64,000 nucleotides of DNA from Osmia lignaria lignaria (taxonomy: Eukaryota > Arthropoda > Insecta > Hymenoptera > Megachilidae). The DNA is taken from NCBI RefSeq assembly GCF_051020975.1, contig NC_135038.1:184001-248000 (forward strand), written 5' to 3'. The translations under genes and the position numbers were made by a program. Within the stretch, counting starts at the first letter, position 1; every line of letters begins with the position of its first letter. The notes beneath the pieces were generated by a model. The model was not told where the DNA came from, did not search any database, and worked only from the letters and a program-made list of their open reading frames with translations. This document shows, piece by piece, positions 44,224-58,447 of this stretch.

Positions 44224-44514
44224 TCTACATTCGATATAATGTAATATACTGATTCATTCCCACAGATCAATGTACATTTAATAGCAATATCATCAGTAGT
44301 ATATCTACATTACATATGTAATGTACAATTAATAACAATATCATTATTACCATATCTACATTAGATATAATGTAATATACTGATGGATTCCCACAGATCA
44401 ATGTACCTTTCATAACAGTATCATTAGCACTATATCTACATTAGATATAATGTAATATACTGATTCATTCCCACAGATCAATATACCTTTAATAGCCATA
44501 TCATTAGTACCATA

Positions 44515-44776
44515 TCTACATTAGATATGTAATGTACATTTAATAACAATATCATTATTACTATATCTACATTAGGCATAATGTCATATACAGATTCATT
44601 CCCACAGATCAATGTGCATTAAATAGCAATATCATTAGTAGTATATCTACATTACATATGCAATGTACAATTAATAACAATATCATTATTACCAATTCTA
44701 CATTGGATATAATGTGATATCCTGATTATTACCCAGAGATCAATGTACCTTTAATAACAATATCATTAGCACTATA
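44515..44776 (+). repeat. Module 3 copy
   Basis: Offset 844 bp from the 43,671 copy and shares its AGGCATAATG variant. D is at 44,697-44,776. Confidence 0.86.
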
Positions 44777-45384
44777 TCTACATTCGATATAATGTAATAT
44801 ACTGATTCATTCCCACAGATCAAGGTACATTTAATAGCAATATCATCAGTAGCATATCTACATTACATACGTAATGTACAATTAATAACAATATCATTAT
44901 TACCATATCTACATTAGATATAATGTAATATACTGATTGATCCCCAAAGATCAATGTACATTTAATGACAATATCATTAGTACTATATCTACATCCGTAT
45001 AATGTAATATACTGATTCATTCCCACAGATCAATATACCTTTAATAACCATATCATTAGTACTATATCTACATTCGATATAATGTAATATACTGATTCAT
45101 TCCCACAGACCAATGCACCGTTAATAACAATATCATTAGCACTCTATCTACACTCGATATAACGTAATATACTGATTCATTCCAACAGATATGTACATAC
45201 AATAACCATATCATCAGTACCGTACCTACATTCGATATAATGTAATATACTGATGGATTCCCACAGATCAATGCACCTTTCATAACAATATCATTAGCAC
45301 TATATCTACATTAGATATAATGTAATATACTGATTCATTCCCACAGATCAATGTACATTTAATAACTGTATCATTATTACTGTA

Positions 45385-45595
45385 TCTACATTAGATATAA
45401 TTTCATATACAGATTCATTCCCACTGATCAATGTACATTTAATAACATCATCATTAGTAGTATATCTACATTACATATGCAATGTACAATTAATAACAAT
45501 ATCATTATTACCAATTCTGCATTGGATATAATGTGATATCCTGATTATTACCCAGATATCAATGTACCTTTAATAACAATATCATTAGCACTATA
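45385..45595 (+). repeat. F-S'-D variant of module 3, sister copy
   Basis: F 45,385-45,464, S' 45,465-45,515 and D 45,516-45,595. Matches 44,013-44,223 including TCTGCATTGG and the upstream TAACTGTATC word. Confidence 0.83.
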
Positions 45596-46939
45596 TCTAC
45601 ATTCTATATAATGTAATATACTGATTCATTGCCACTGATCAATGTACATTTAATAACAACATCATTAGTAGTATATCTACATTACATACGTAATGTGCAA
45701 TTAAGAACAATATTATTGTCATCATATCTACATTAGATATAATGTAATATACTGATTGATCCCCAGAGATCAATGTACATTTAATGACAATATCATTAGT
45801 ACTATATCTACATCCGATATAATGTAATATACTGATTCATTCCCACAGATCAATATACCTTTAATAACTATATCATTAGTACTAAATCCACATTCGATAT
45901 AATGTAATATACTGATTCATTCCCACAGATATGTACATATAATAACCATATCATTAGTACCATACCTACATTCGATATAATGTAACATACTGATGGATTC
46001 CCACAGATCAATGCACCTTTCATAACAATATCATCAGCACTATATCTACATTCGATATAATGTAATATACTGATTCATTCCCACTGATCAATGTACATTT
46101 AACAACAACATCCTTAGTAGTATATCTACATTACATACGTAATGTGCAATTAATAACAATATTATTATCATCATATCTACATTAGATATAATGTAATATA
46201 CTGATTGATCCCCAAAGATCAATGTACATTTAATGACAATATCATTAGTACTATATCTACATCCGATATAATGTAATATACTGATTCATTCCCACAGATC
46301 CATATACCTTTAATAACCATATCATTAGTACTATATCTACATTCGATATAATGTAATATACTGATCCATTCCCACAGATATGTACATATAATAACCATAT
46401 CATTAGTACCATACCTACATACGATATAATGTAACATACTGATGGATTCCCACAGATCAATGCACCTTTCATAACAATATCATCAGCACTATATCTACAT
46501 TAGATATAATGTAATATACGGATTCATTCCCACAGATCAATATACCTTTAATAACTATATCATTAGCACTATATCTACATTCGATATAATGTAATATACT
46601 GATTCATTCCCACAGATCAATGTACATTTAATAACAATATCATTATTACTATATCTACATTAGATATAATTTCATATACAGATTCATTCCCACTGATCAA
46701 TGTACATTTAATAACATCATCATTAGTAGCATATCTACATTACATACGTAATGAACAAATAATAACTATATTATTATCAACATATCTACATTAGATATAA
46801 TGTAATATACTGATTGATCCCCAAAGATCAATGTACATTTAATGACAATATCATTAGTACTATATCTACATCCGATATAATGTAATATACTGATTCATTC
46901 CCACAGATCAATATACCTTTAATAACCATATCATTAGTA

Positions 46940-47639
46940 CCATATCTACATTCGATATAATGTAATATACTGATTCATTCCCACAGTCCAATGCACCTTT
47001 AATAACAATATCATTAGCACTATATCTACATTCGATATAACGTAATATACTGATTCATTCCCACAGATATGTACATATAATAACCATATCATTAGTACCA
47101 TACCTACATTTGATATAATGTAATATACTGATGGATTCCCACAGATCAATGCACCTTTCATAACAATATCATTACCACTATATCTACATTAGATATAATG
47201 TAATGTACTGATTCATTCCCACAGATCAACATACCTTTAATAACCATATCATTAGCACTATATCTACATTCGATATAATGTAATATACTGATTCATTCCC
47301 ACAGATCAATGTACATATAATAACAATATCATTATTACTGTATCTACATTAGATATAATTTCATATACAGATTCATTCCCACTGATCAATGTACATTTAA
47401 TAACATCATCATTAGTTGTATATCTACATTACATACGTAATGTACAATTAATAACAATATCATTATTACCATATCTACATTAGATATAATGTAATATACT
47501 GATTGATCCCCAAAGATCAATGTACATTTAATGACAATATCATTAGTACTATATCTACATTCGATATATTGTATTATACTGATTCATTCCCACAGATCAA
47601 TATACCTTTAATAACCATATCATTAGTACTATATCTACA
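46940..47639 (+). repeat. 0.7-kb block, copy 1 (offset 1,640)
   Basis: Matches 48,580-49,279, sharing the private words TTAGTTGTATATC and GATATATTGTATTATAC. The first copy reads TAATGTACTG near 47,200 where the second has TATTGTACTG. Confidence 0.78.
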
Positions 47640-50600
47640 TTCGATATAACGTAATATACTGATTCATTCCCACTGATCAATGTACATTTAATAACAACAT
47701 CATTAGTAGTATATCTACATTACATACGTAATGTACAATTAATAACAATATTATTATCACCATATCTACATTAGATATAATGTAATATACTGATTGATCC
47801 CCAAAGATCAATGTACATTTAATGACAATATCATTAGTACTATATCTACATCCGATATAATGTAATATACTGATTCATTCCCACTGATCAATGTACATTT
47901 AATAACAACATCATTATTAGTATATCTACATTACATACGTAATGTACAATTAATAACAATATTATTATCACCACATCTACATTAGATATAATGTAATATA
48001 CTGATTGATCCCCAAAGATCAGTGTACATTTAATGACAGTATCATTAGTACTATATCTACATCCGATATAATGTAATATACTGATTCATTCCCACAGATC
48101 AATATATCTTTAATAACCATATCATTAGCACTATATCTACATTCGATATAATGTAATATACTGATTCATTCCCACAGATATGTACATATAATAACCATAT
48201 CATTAGTACCATACCTACATTCGATATAATGTAATATACCGATGGATTCCCACTGATCAATGTACATTTAATAACAATATCATTATTACTATATCTACAT
48301 TAGATATAATTTCATATACAGATTCATTCCCACTGATCAATGTACATTTAATAACATCATCATTAGTAGTATATCTACATTACATACGTAATGTACAATT
48401 AATAACAATATTATTATCACCATATCCACATTAGATATAATGTAATATACTGATTGATCCGCAAAAATCAATGTACATTTAATAACAATATCATTATTAC
48501 TATATCTACATTAGATATAATTTCATATACAGATTCATTCCCACTGATCAATGTACATTTAATAACAATATCATTAGTACTATATCTACATTCGATATAA
48601 TGTAATATACTGATTCATTCCCACAGACCAATGCACCTTTAATAACGATATCATTAGCACTATATCTACACTCGATATAACGTAATATACTGATTGATTC
48701 CCACAGATATGTACATATAATAACCATATCATTAGTACCATACCTACATTCGATATAATGTAATATACTGATGGATTCCCACAAATCAATGCACCTTTCA
48801 TAACAATATCATTACCACTATATCTACATTAGATATAATGTATTGTACTGATTCATTCCCACAGATCAACATACCTTTAATAACCATATCATTAGCACTA
48901 TATCTACATTCGATATAATGTAATATACTGATTCATTCCCACAGATCAATGTACATATAATAACAATATCATTATTACTGTATCTACATTAGATATAATT
49001 TCATATACAGATTCATTCCCACTGATCAATGTACATTTAATAACATCATCATTAGTTGTATATCTACATTACATACGTAATGTACAATTAATAACAATAT
49101 CATTATTACCATATCTACATTAGATATAATGTAATATACTGATTGATCCCCAAAGATCAATGTACATTTAATGACAATATCATTAGTACTATATCTACAT
49201 TCGATATATTGTATTATACTGATTCATTCCCACAGATCAATATACCTTTAATAACCATATCATTAGTACTATATCTACACACGATATAATGTAATATACT
49301 GATTCATTCCCACAGATCAATGTACCTTTAATAACAATATCATTAGCACTATATCTACATTAGATATAATGTAATATACTAATTCATTCCCACAGATATG
49401 TACATATAATAACCATATCATTAGTACCATACCTACATTCGATATAATGTAACATACTGATGGATTCCCACAGATCAATGCACCTTTCATAACAATATCA
49501 TCAGCACTATATCTACATTAGATATAATGTAATATACGGATTCATTCCCACAGATCAATATACCTTTAATAACTATATCATTAGCACTATATCTACATTC
49601 GATATAATGTAATATACCGATTCATTCCCACAGATCAATATACCTTTAATAACCATATCATTAGTACTATATCTACATTCGATATAATGTAATATACTGA
49701 TTCATTCCCACAGACCAATGCACCTTTAATAACGATATCATTAGCACTATATCTACACTCGATATAACGTAATATACTGATTCATTCCCACAGATATGTA
49801 CATATAATAACCATATCATTAGTACGATACCTACATTCGATATAATGTAATATACTGATGGATTCCCACAGATCAATGAACCTTTCATAACAATATCATT
49901 ACCACTATATCTACATTAGATATAATGTAATATACTGATTCATTCCCACAGATCAATGTTCCTTTAATAACCATATCATTAGCACTATATCTACATTCGA
50001 TATAATGTAATATACTGATTCATTCCCATCGATCAATGTACATTGAATAACCATATGATTAGTACTATATCTACATACGATATAATGTAATATACTGATT
50101 CATTCCCACAGACCAATGCACCTTTAATAACAATATCATTAGCACTATATCTACATTCGATATAACGTAATATACTGATTGATTCCCACAGATATGTACA
50201 TATAATAACCATATCATTAGTACCATACCTACATTCGATATAATGTAATATACTGATTGATCCCCAAAGATCAATGTACGTTTAATAACAATATCATTAT
50301 TAGCATATCTACATTATATGTAATGTAATATACTGATTCATTCCCACAGATCAATGTACATTTAATAACAATATCACTATTACTATATCTACATTAGATA
50401 TAATTTCATATACAGATTCATTCCCACTGATCAATGTACATTTAATAACAATATCATTATTACTATATCTACATTAGATATAATTTCATATACAGATTCA
50501 TTCCCACTAATCAATGTACATTTAATAACAATATCATTAGTAATATATCTACATCACATACGTAATGTACAATTAATAACAATATTATTATCACCATATC

Positions 50601-53600
50601 CACATTAGATATAATGCAATATACTGATTGATCCCCAAAGATCAATGTACATTTAATAACAATATCATAATTACTATATCTACATTAGATATAATTTCAT
50701 ATACAGATTCGTTCCCACTGACCAATGTACATTTAATAACAACATCATTAGTAGTATATCTACATTCGATATAATGTAATGTACTTATTCATTCCCACAG
50801 ATCAACATACCATTAATAACCATATCATTAGCACTATATCTACATTCGATATAATGTAATATACTGATTCATTCCCACAGATCAATGTACCTTTAATGAC
50901 AATATCATTAGTACTATATCTACATCCGATATAATGTATAATACTGATTCATTCCCACAGATCAATATACCTTTAATAGCCATATCATTAGTACTATATC
51001 TACATTCGATATAATGTAATATGCTGATTCATTCCCACTGATCAATGTACATTCAATAACCATATCATTAGTACTATATCTACATTCGATATAATGTAAT
51101 ATACTGATTCATTCCCACAGATATGTACATATAATAACCATATCATTAGTACCATACCTACATTCGATATAATGTAATATACCGATGGATTCCCACAGAC
51201 AAATGCACCGTTCATAACAATATCATTAGCACTATATCTACATTCGATATAATGTAATATACTGATTCATTCCCACTGATCAATGTACATTTAACAACAA
51301 CATCCTTACTAGTATATCTACATTACATACGTAATGTACAATTAATAACAATATTATTATCACCATATCTACGTTAGATATAATGTAATATACTGATGGA
51401 TTCCCACAGATCAATGCACCTTTCATAACAATATCATTAGCACTATATCTACATTCGATATAATGTAATATACTGATTCATTCCCACAGATCAATGTGCC
51501 TTTAATAACGATATCATTAGCACTATATCTACATTCGATATAATGTAATATACTGATTCATTCCCACAGATCAATGTACATTTCATAACAACATCATTAG
51601 TAGTATATCTACATTACATACGTAATGTGCAATTAATAACAATATTATTATCACCATATCTACATTAGATATAATGTAATATACTGATTGATCCCCACAG
51701 ATCAATGTACTTTTAATACCAATATCATTAGTAGCATATCTACATTCGATATAATGTAATATACTGATGGATTCCCACAGATCAATGCACCTTTCATAAC
51801 AATATCATTAGCACTATATCTACATTCGATATAATGTAATATACTGATTCATTCCCACAGATCAATGTACATTTAATAACCATATCGTTAGTGCTATATC
51901 TACATTAGATATAATGTAATATACTGATTCATTCCCACAGATCAATGTACATTTAATAACAATATCATTAGCACTATATCTACATTCGATATAATGTAGT
52001 ATACAGATTCCTTCCCACAGATCAATGTGCCTTTAATAACGATATCATTAGCATTATATCTACATTCGATATAATGTAATATACAGATTCATTCCCACTG
52101 ATCAATGTACATTTAATAACAATATCATTAGTAATATATCTACATTACATACGTAATGTACAATTAATAACAATATTATTATCACCATATCTACATTAGA
52201 TATAATGTAATATACTGATTGATCCCCAAAGATCAATGTACAGTTATTGACAATATCATTAGTACTATATCTACATCCGATATAATGTAATATACTGATT
52301 GATTCCCACAGATCAATGCACCTTTCATAACAATATCATTAGCCCTATATCTACATTAGATATAATGTAATATACTGATTCATTCCCACAGATCAATATA
52401 CCTTTAATAACCATATCATTAGCACTATATCTACATTCGATATAATGTTATATACTGATTCATTCCCACAGATCAATGGACATATAACAACAATATCATT
52501 ATTACTATATCTACATTAGATATAATTTCATATACAGATTCATTCCCACTGATCAATGTACATTTAATAACATCATCATTAGTAGCATATCTACATTACA
52601 TACGTAATGTACAATTAATAACAATATTATTATCACCATATCTACATTAGATATAATGTAATATACTGATTGATCCCCAAAGATCAATGTACATTTAATA
52701 ACAATATCATTAGTGCTAAATCTACATTCGATATAATGTAATATACTGATTCATTCCCACAGATCAATGGACATATAACAACAATATCATTAGTAGCATA
52801 TCTACATTCGATATAATGTAATATACTGATGGATTCCCACAGATCAATGCACCTTTCATAACAATATTATTAGCACTATATCTACATTCGATATAATCTA
52901 ATATACTGATTCATTCCCACTGATCAATGTACATTTAATAACAACATCATTAGTAGTATATCTACATTACATACGTAATGTGCAATTAATAACAATATTA
53001 TTATCACCATATCTACATTAGATATAATGTAATGTACTGATTGATCCCCAAAGATCAATGTACAGTTAATGACAATATCATTAGTACTATATCTACATCC
53101 GGTATAATGTAATATACTGATTCATTCCCACAGATCAATATACCTTTAATAACCATATCATTAGTACTATATCTACATTCGATATAATGTAATATACTGA
53201 TTCATTCCCACAGACCAATGCACCTTTAATAACAATATCATTAGCACTATATCTACATTCGATATAACGTAATATACTGATTCATTCCCACAGATATGTA
53301 CATACAATAACCATATCATTAGTACCATACCTACATTCGATATAATGTAATATACTGATGGATTCCCACAGATCAATGCACCTTTCATAACAATATCATT
53401 AGCACTATATCTACATTAGATATAATGTAATATACTGATCCATTCCCACAGATCAATATACCTTTAATAACCATATCATTAGCACTATATCTACATTAGA
53501 TATAATGTAATATACTGATTCATTCCCACAGGTCAATATACCTTTAATAACCATATCATTAGCACTATATCTACATTCGATATAATGTAATATACTGATT

Positions 53601-56600
53601 CATTCCCACAGATCAATATACCTTTAATAACCATATCATTAGCACTATATCTACATTCGATATAATGTAATATACTGATTCATTCCCACAGATCAATGGA
53701 CATATAACAACAATATCATTATTACTATATCTACATTAGATATAATTTCATATACAGATTCATTCCCACTGATCAATGTACATTTAATAACATCATCATT
53801 AGTAGTATATCTACATTACATACGTAATGTACAATTAATAACAATATTATTATCACCATATCTACATTAGATATAATGTAATATACTGATTGATCCCCAA
53901 AGATCAATGTACATTTAATAACAATATCATTAGTGCTAAATCTACATTCGATATAATGTAATATACTGATTCATTCCCACAGACCAATGCACCTTTAATA
54001 ACAATATCATTAGCACTATATCTACATTCGATATAACGTAATATACTGATTCATTCCCACAGATATGTACATACAATAACCATATCATTAGTACCATACC
54101 TACATTCGATATAATGTAATATACTGATGGATTCCCACAGATCAGTGCACCTTTCATAACAATATCATTAGCACTATATCTACATTCGATATAATGTAGT
54201 ACACAGATTCCTTCCCACAGATCAATGTGCCTTTAATAACGATATCATTAGCACTATATCTACATTCGATATAATGGAATATACTGATTCATTCCCACAG
54301 ATCAATGTACATTTCATAACCATATCATTAGTACCATATCTACATTAGATATGTTATGTACATTTAATAACAATATCATTATTACTATATCTACATTAGA
54401 TATAATTTCATATACAGATTCATTCCCACTGATCAATGTACATTTAATAACAATATCATTATTACTATATCTACATTAGATATAATTTCATATACAGATT
54501 CATTCCCACTGATCAATGTACATTTAATAACAATATCATTATTACTATATCTACATTAGACGCAATTTCATATACAGATTCATTCCCACTGATCAATGTA
54601 CATTTAATAACAACATCATTAGTAGCATATCTACATTCGATATAATGTAATATACTGATTGATCCCCAAAGATCAATGTACATTTAATGACAATATCATT
54701 AGTACTATATCTACATCCGAAATAATGTAATATACTGATTCATTCCCACAGATCAATATACCTTTAATAACCATATCATAAGTACTATATCTACATTCGA
54801 TATAATGAAATATACTGATTCATTCCCACTGGTCAATGTACATTTAATAACAACATCATTAGTAGTATATCTACATTACATACGTAATGTACAATTAATA
54901 ACAATATTATTATCACCATATCTACATTAGATATAATGTAATATACTGATTGATCCCCAAAGATCAATGTACATTTAATGACAATATCATTAGTACTATA
55001 TCTACATCCGATATAATGTAATATACTGATTCATTCCCACAGATCAATATACCTTTAATAACCATATCATTAGTACTATATCTACATTCGATGTAATGTA
55101 ATATACTGATTCATTCCCACAGACCAATGCACCGTTAATAACAATATCATTAGCACTCTATCTACACTCGATATAACGTAATATACTGATTCATTCCCAC
55201 GGATATTTACATATAATAACCATATCATTAGTACCATACCTACATTCGATATAATGTAATATACTGATGGATTCCCACAGATCAATGAACCTTTCATAAC
55301 AATATCATTACCACTATATCTACATTAGATATAATGTAATATACGGATTCATTCCCACAGATCAATATACCTTTAATAACTATATCATTAGCACTATATC
55401 TACATTCGATATAATGTAATATACTGATTCATTCCCACAGATCAATGTACATTTAATAACAATATCAATATTACTATATCTACATTAGATATAATTTCAT
55501 ATACAGATTCATTCCCACTGATCAATGTACATTTAATAACATCATCATTAGTAGTATATCTACATTACATACGTAATGTACAATTAATAACAATATCATT
55601 ATTACCATATCTACATTAGATATAATGTAATATACTGATTGATCCCCAAAGATCAATGTACATTTAATGACAATATCATTAGTACTATATCTACATTCGA
55701 TATAATGTATTATACTGATTCATTCCCACAGATCAATATACCTTTAATAACCATATCATTAGTACTATATCTACATTCAATATAATGTAATATACTGATT
55801 CATTCCCACTGATCAATGTACATTTAATAACAACATCATTAGTAGTATATCTACATTACATACGTAATGTACAATTAATAACAATATTATTATCACCATA
55901 TCTACATTAGATATAATGTAATATACTGATTGATCCCCAAAGATCAGTGTACATTTAATGACAGTATCATTAGTACTATATCTACATCCGATATAATGTA
56001 ATGTACTGATTCATTCCCACAGATCAATGTACATTCAATAACCATATCATTAGTACTATACCTACATTCGATATAATGTAATATACTGATTCATTCCCAC
56101 AGATATGTACATATAATAACCATATCATTAGTACCATACCTACATTCGGTATAATGTAATATACCGATGGATTCCCACAGATCAATGCACCTTTCATAAC
56201 AATATCATTAGCACTATATCTACATTCGATATAATGTAATATACTGATTCATTCCCACTGATCAATATACATTTAACAACAACATCCTTGGTAGTATATC
56301 TACATTACATACGTAATGTACAATTAATAACAATATTATTATCACCATATTTACATTAGATATAATGTAATATACTGATGGATTCCCACAGATCAATGCA
56401 CCTTTCATAACAATATCATTAGCACTATATCTACATTAGATATAATGTAATATACTGATTCATTCCCACAGATCAATATACCTTTAATAACCATATCATT
56501 AGCACTATATCTACATTCGATATAATGTTATATACTGATTCATTCCCACAGATCAATGGACATATAACAACAATATCATTATTACTATATCTACATTAGA

Positions 56601-57489
56601 TATAATTTCATATACAGATTCATTCCCACTGATCAATGTACATTTAATAACATCATCATTAGTAGTATATCTACATTACATACGTAATGTACAATTAATA
56701 ACAATATTATTATCACCATATCTACATTAGATATAATGTAATATACTGATTGATCCCCAAAGATCAATGTACAGTTAATAACAATATCATTAGTGCTAAA
56801 TCTACATTCGATATAATGTAATATACTGATTCATTCCCACAGATCAATGGACATATAACAACAATATCATTAGTAGCATATTTACATTCGATATAATGTA
56901 ATATACTGATGGATTCCCACAGATCAATGCACCTTTCATAACAATATCATTAGCACTATATCTACATCCGATATAATGTAATATACTGATTCATTCCCAC
57001 AGATCAATGTACATTCAATAACCATATCATTAGTACTATATCTACATTCGATATAATGTAATATACTGATTCATTCCCACAGATATGTACATATAATAAC
57101 CATATTATTAGTACCATACCTACATTCGATATAATGTAATATACCGATGGATTCCCACAGATCAATGCACCTTTCATAACAATATCATTAGCACTATATC
57201 TACATTCGATATAATGTAATATACTGATTCATTCCCACTGATCAATGTACATTTAACAACAACATCCTTAGTAGTATATCTACATTACATACGTAATGTA
57301 CAATTAATAACAATATTATTATCACCATATTTACATTAGATATAATGTAATATACTGATGGATTCCCACAGATCAATGCACCTTTCATAACAATATCATT
57401 AGCACTATATCTACATTCGATATAATCTAATATACTGATTCATTCCCACAGATCAATGTACATTTAATAACCATATCGTTAGTGCTATA

Positions 57490-57569
57490 TCTACATTCGA
57501 TATAATGTAATATACTGATTCATTCCCACAGATCAATGTACCTTTAATAACAATATCATTAGCACTATA
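57490..57569 (+). repeat. Canonical 80-bp monomer (type A), reference copy
   Basis: This copy matches the commonest base at nearly every position. Counting from TCTACATT, bases 3-8 are TACATT and 15-20 are AATGTA, an inverted pair with a 6-base spacer. The C-rich word CATTCCCAC lies at about 32-40 and the GATC word at 42-45. In copies with GTACATT at 49-55, bases 46-55 form the perfect palindrome AATGTACATT; this copy has GTACCTT there. Type A is the background from which the other types are defined. There is one CpG, in the TTCG word at bases 7-10. Confidence 0.9.
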
Positions 57570-57729
57570 TCTACATTCGATATAATGTAGTGTACAGATT
57601 CCTTCCCACAGATCAATGTGCCTTTTATAACGATATCATTAGTACTATATCTACATTCGATATAATGTAATATACTGATTCATTCCCACAGATCAATGTA
57701 CATTTAATAACAATATCATTATTACTATA

Positions 57730-57940
57730 TCTACATTAGGTATAATGTCATATACAGATTCATTCCCACAGATCAATGTACATTAAATAGCAATATCATT
57801 AGTAGTATATCTACATTACATATGCAATGTACAATTAATAACAATATCATTATTACCAATTCTACATTGGATATAATGTGATATCCCGATTATTACCCAG
57901 AGATCAATGTACCTTTAATAACAATATCATTAGCACTATA
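57730..57940 (+). repeat. V2-S'-D copy
   Basis: V2 57,730-57,809, S' 57,810-57,860 and D 57,861-57,940, with ATATCCCGAT in place of ATATCCTGAT. A full-length type A unit (57,650-57,729) stands where T normally precedes V2. G and then a U with the CCGAAATAATG variant follow, an order resembling 2.9-3.1 kb near the window start. Confidence 0.83.
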
Positions 57941-58447
57941 TCTACATTAGATATAATGTAATATACTGATTGATCCCCAAAGATCAATGTACATTTAATG
58001 ACAATATCATTAGTACTATATCTACATCCGAAATAATGTAATATACTGATTCATTCCCACAGATCAATATACCTTTAATAACCATATCATTAGTACTATA
58101 TCTACATTCGATATAATGTAATATACTGATTCATTCCCACTGGTCAATGTACATTTAATAACAACATCATTAGTAGTATATCTACATTACATACGTAATG
58201 TACAATTAATAACAATATTATAATCACCATATCTACATTAGATATAATGTAATATACTGATTGATCCCCAAAGATCAATGTACATTTAATGACAATATCA
58301 TTAGTACTATATCTACATCCGATATAATGTAATATACTGATTCATTCCCACAGATCAATATACCTTTAATAACCATACCATTAGTACTATATCTACATTC
58401 GATATAATGTAATATACTGGTTCATTCCCACAGACCAATGCACCGTT

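Larger units (their letters stand above)
42366..46939. repeat. Segment rich in divergent D monomers
   Basis: Holds four of the eight D monomers in the window (43,853; 44,144; 44,697; 45,516), partial module 2 at 43,089, and local duplications at offsets 844 (43,526-43,990 and 44,370-44,834) and 1,372. A cassette pair with the 689-bp spacing typical of the left half begins at 46,256. The P unit near 42,852 and its neighbours carry several private substitutions (TTATTCCC, CTGTGTCATTCCC). Confidence 0.75.
48112..58447 (+). repeat. 10,336-bp higher-order unit, copy 1
   Basis: The sequence from about 48,112 recurs exactly 10,336 bp later and continues to match until the window ends (53,664 against 64,000). 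Upstream of 48,112 the copies differ (AATATATCTT against AATGCACCGT), which sets the left boundary at the TAATAACCAT word. The unit contains cassettes at 48,585, 49,672, 53,172, 53,941 and 55,081, two F units in tandem near 50,390-50,540, and V2-S'-D at 57,730. Within it, 52,311-52,890 resembles 56,391-56,970 (offset 4,080), and 55,974-56,438 resembles 56,954-57,418 (offset 980). Confidence 0.9.

Noticed and set aside
46219..48784. Overlapping minus-strand frames (46,219-46,437 and 48,548-48,784) in a second frame of the same cassettes
   Set aside because: Two frames open over the same bases are explained by low stop density in the Q and R units; neither has independent support.
57490..57569. 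CENP-B box
   Set aside because: The word ATTCGATATAATG fits the TTCG start and the central A of the box, but the CGGG needed at the other end is absent (GTAA instead). No copy of the full motif was seen.
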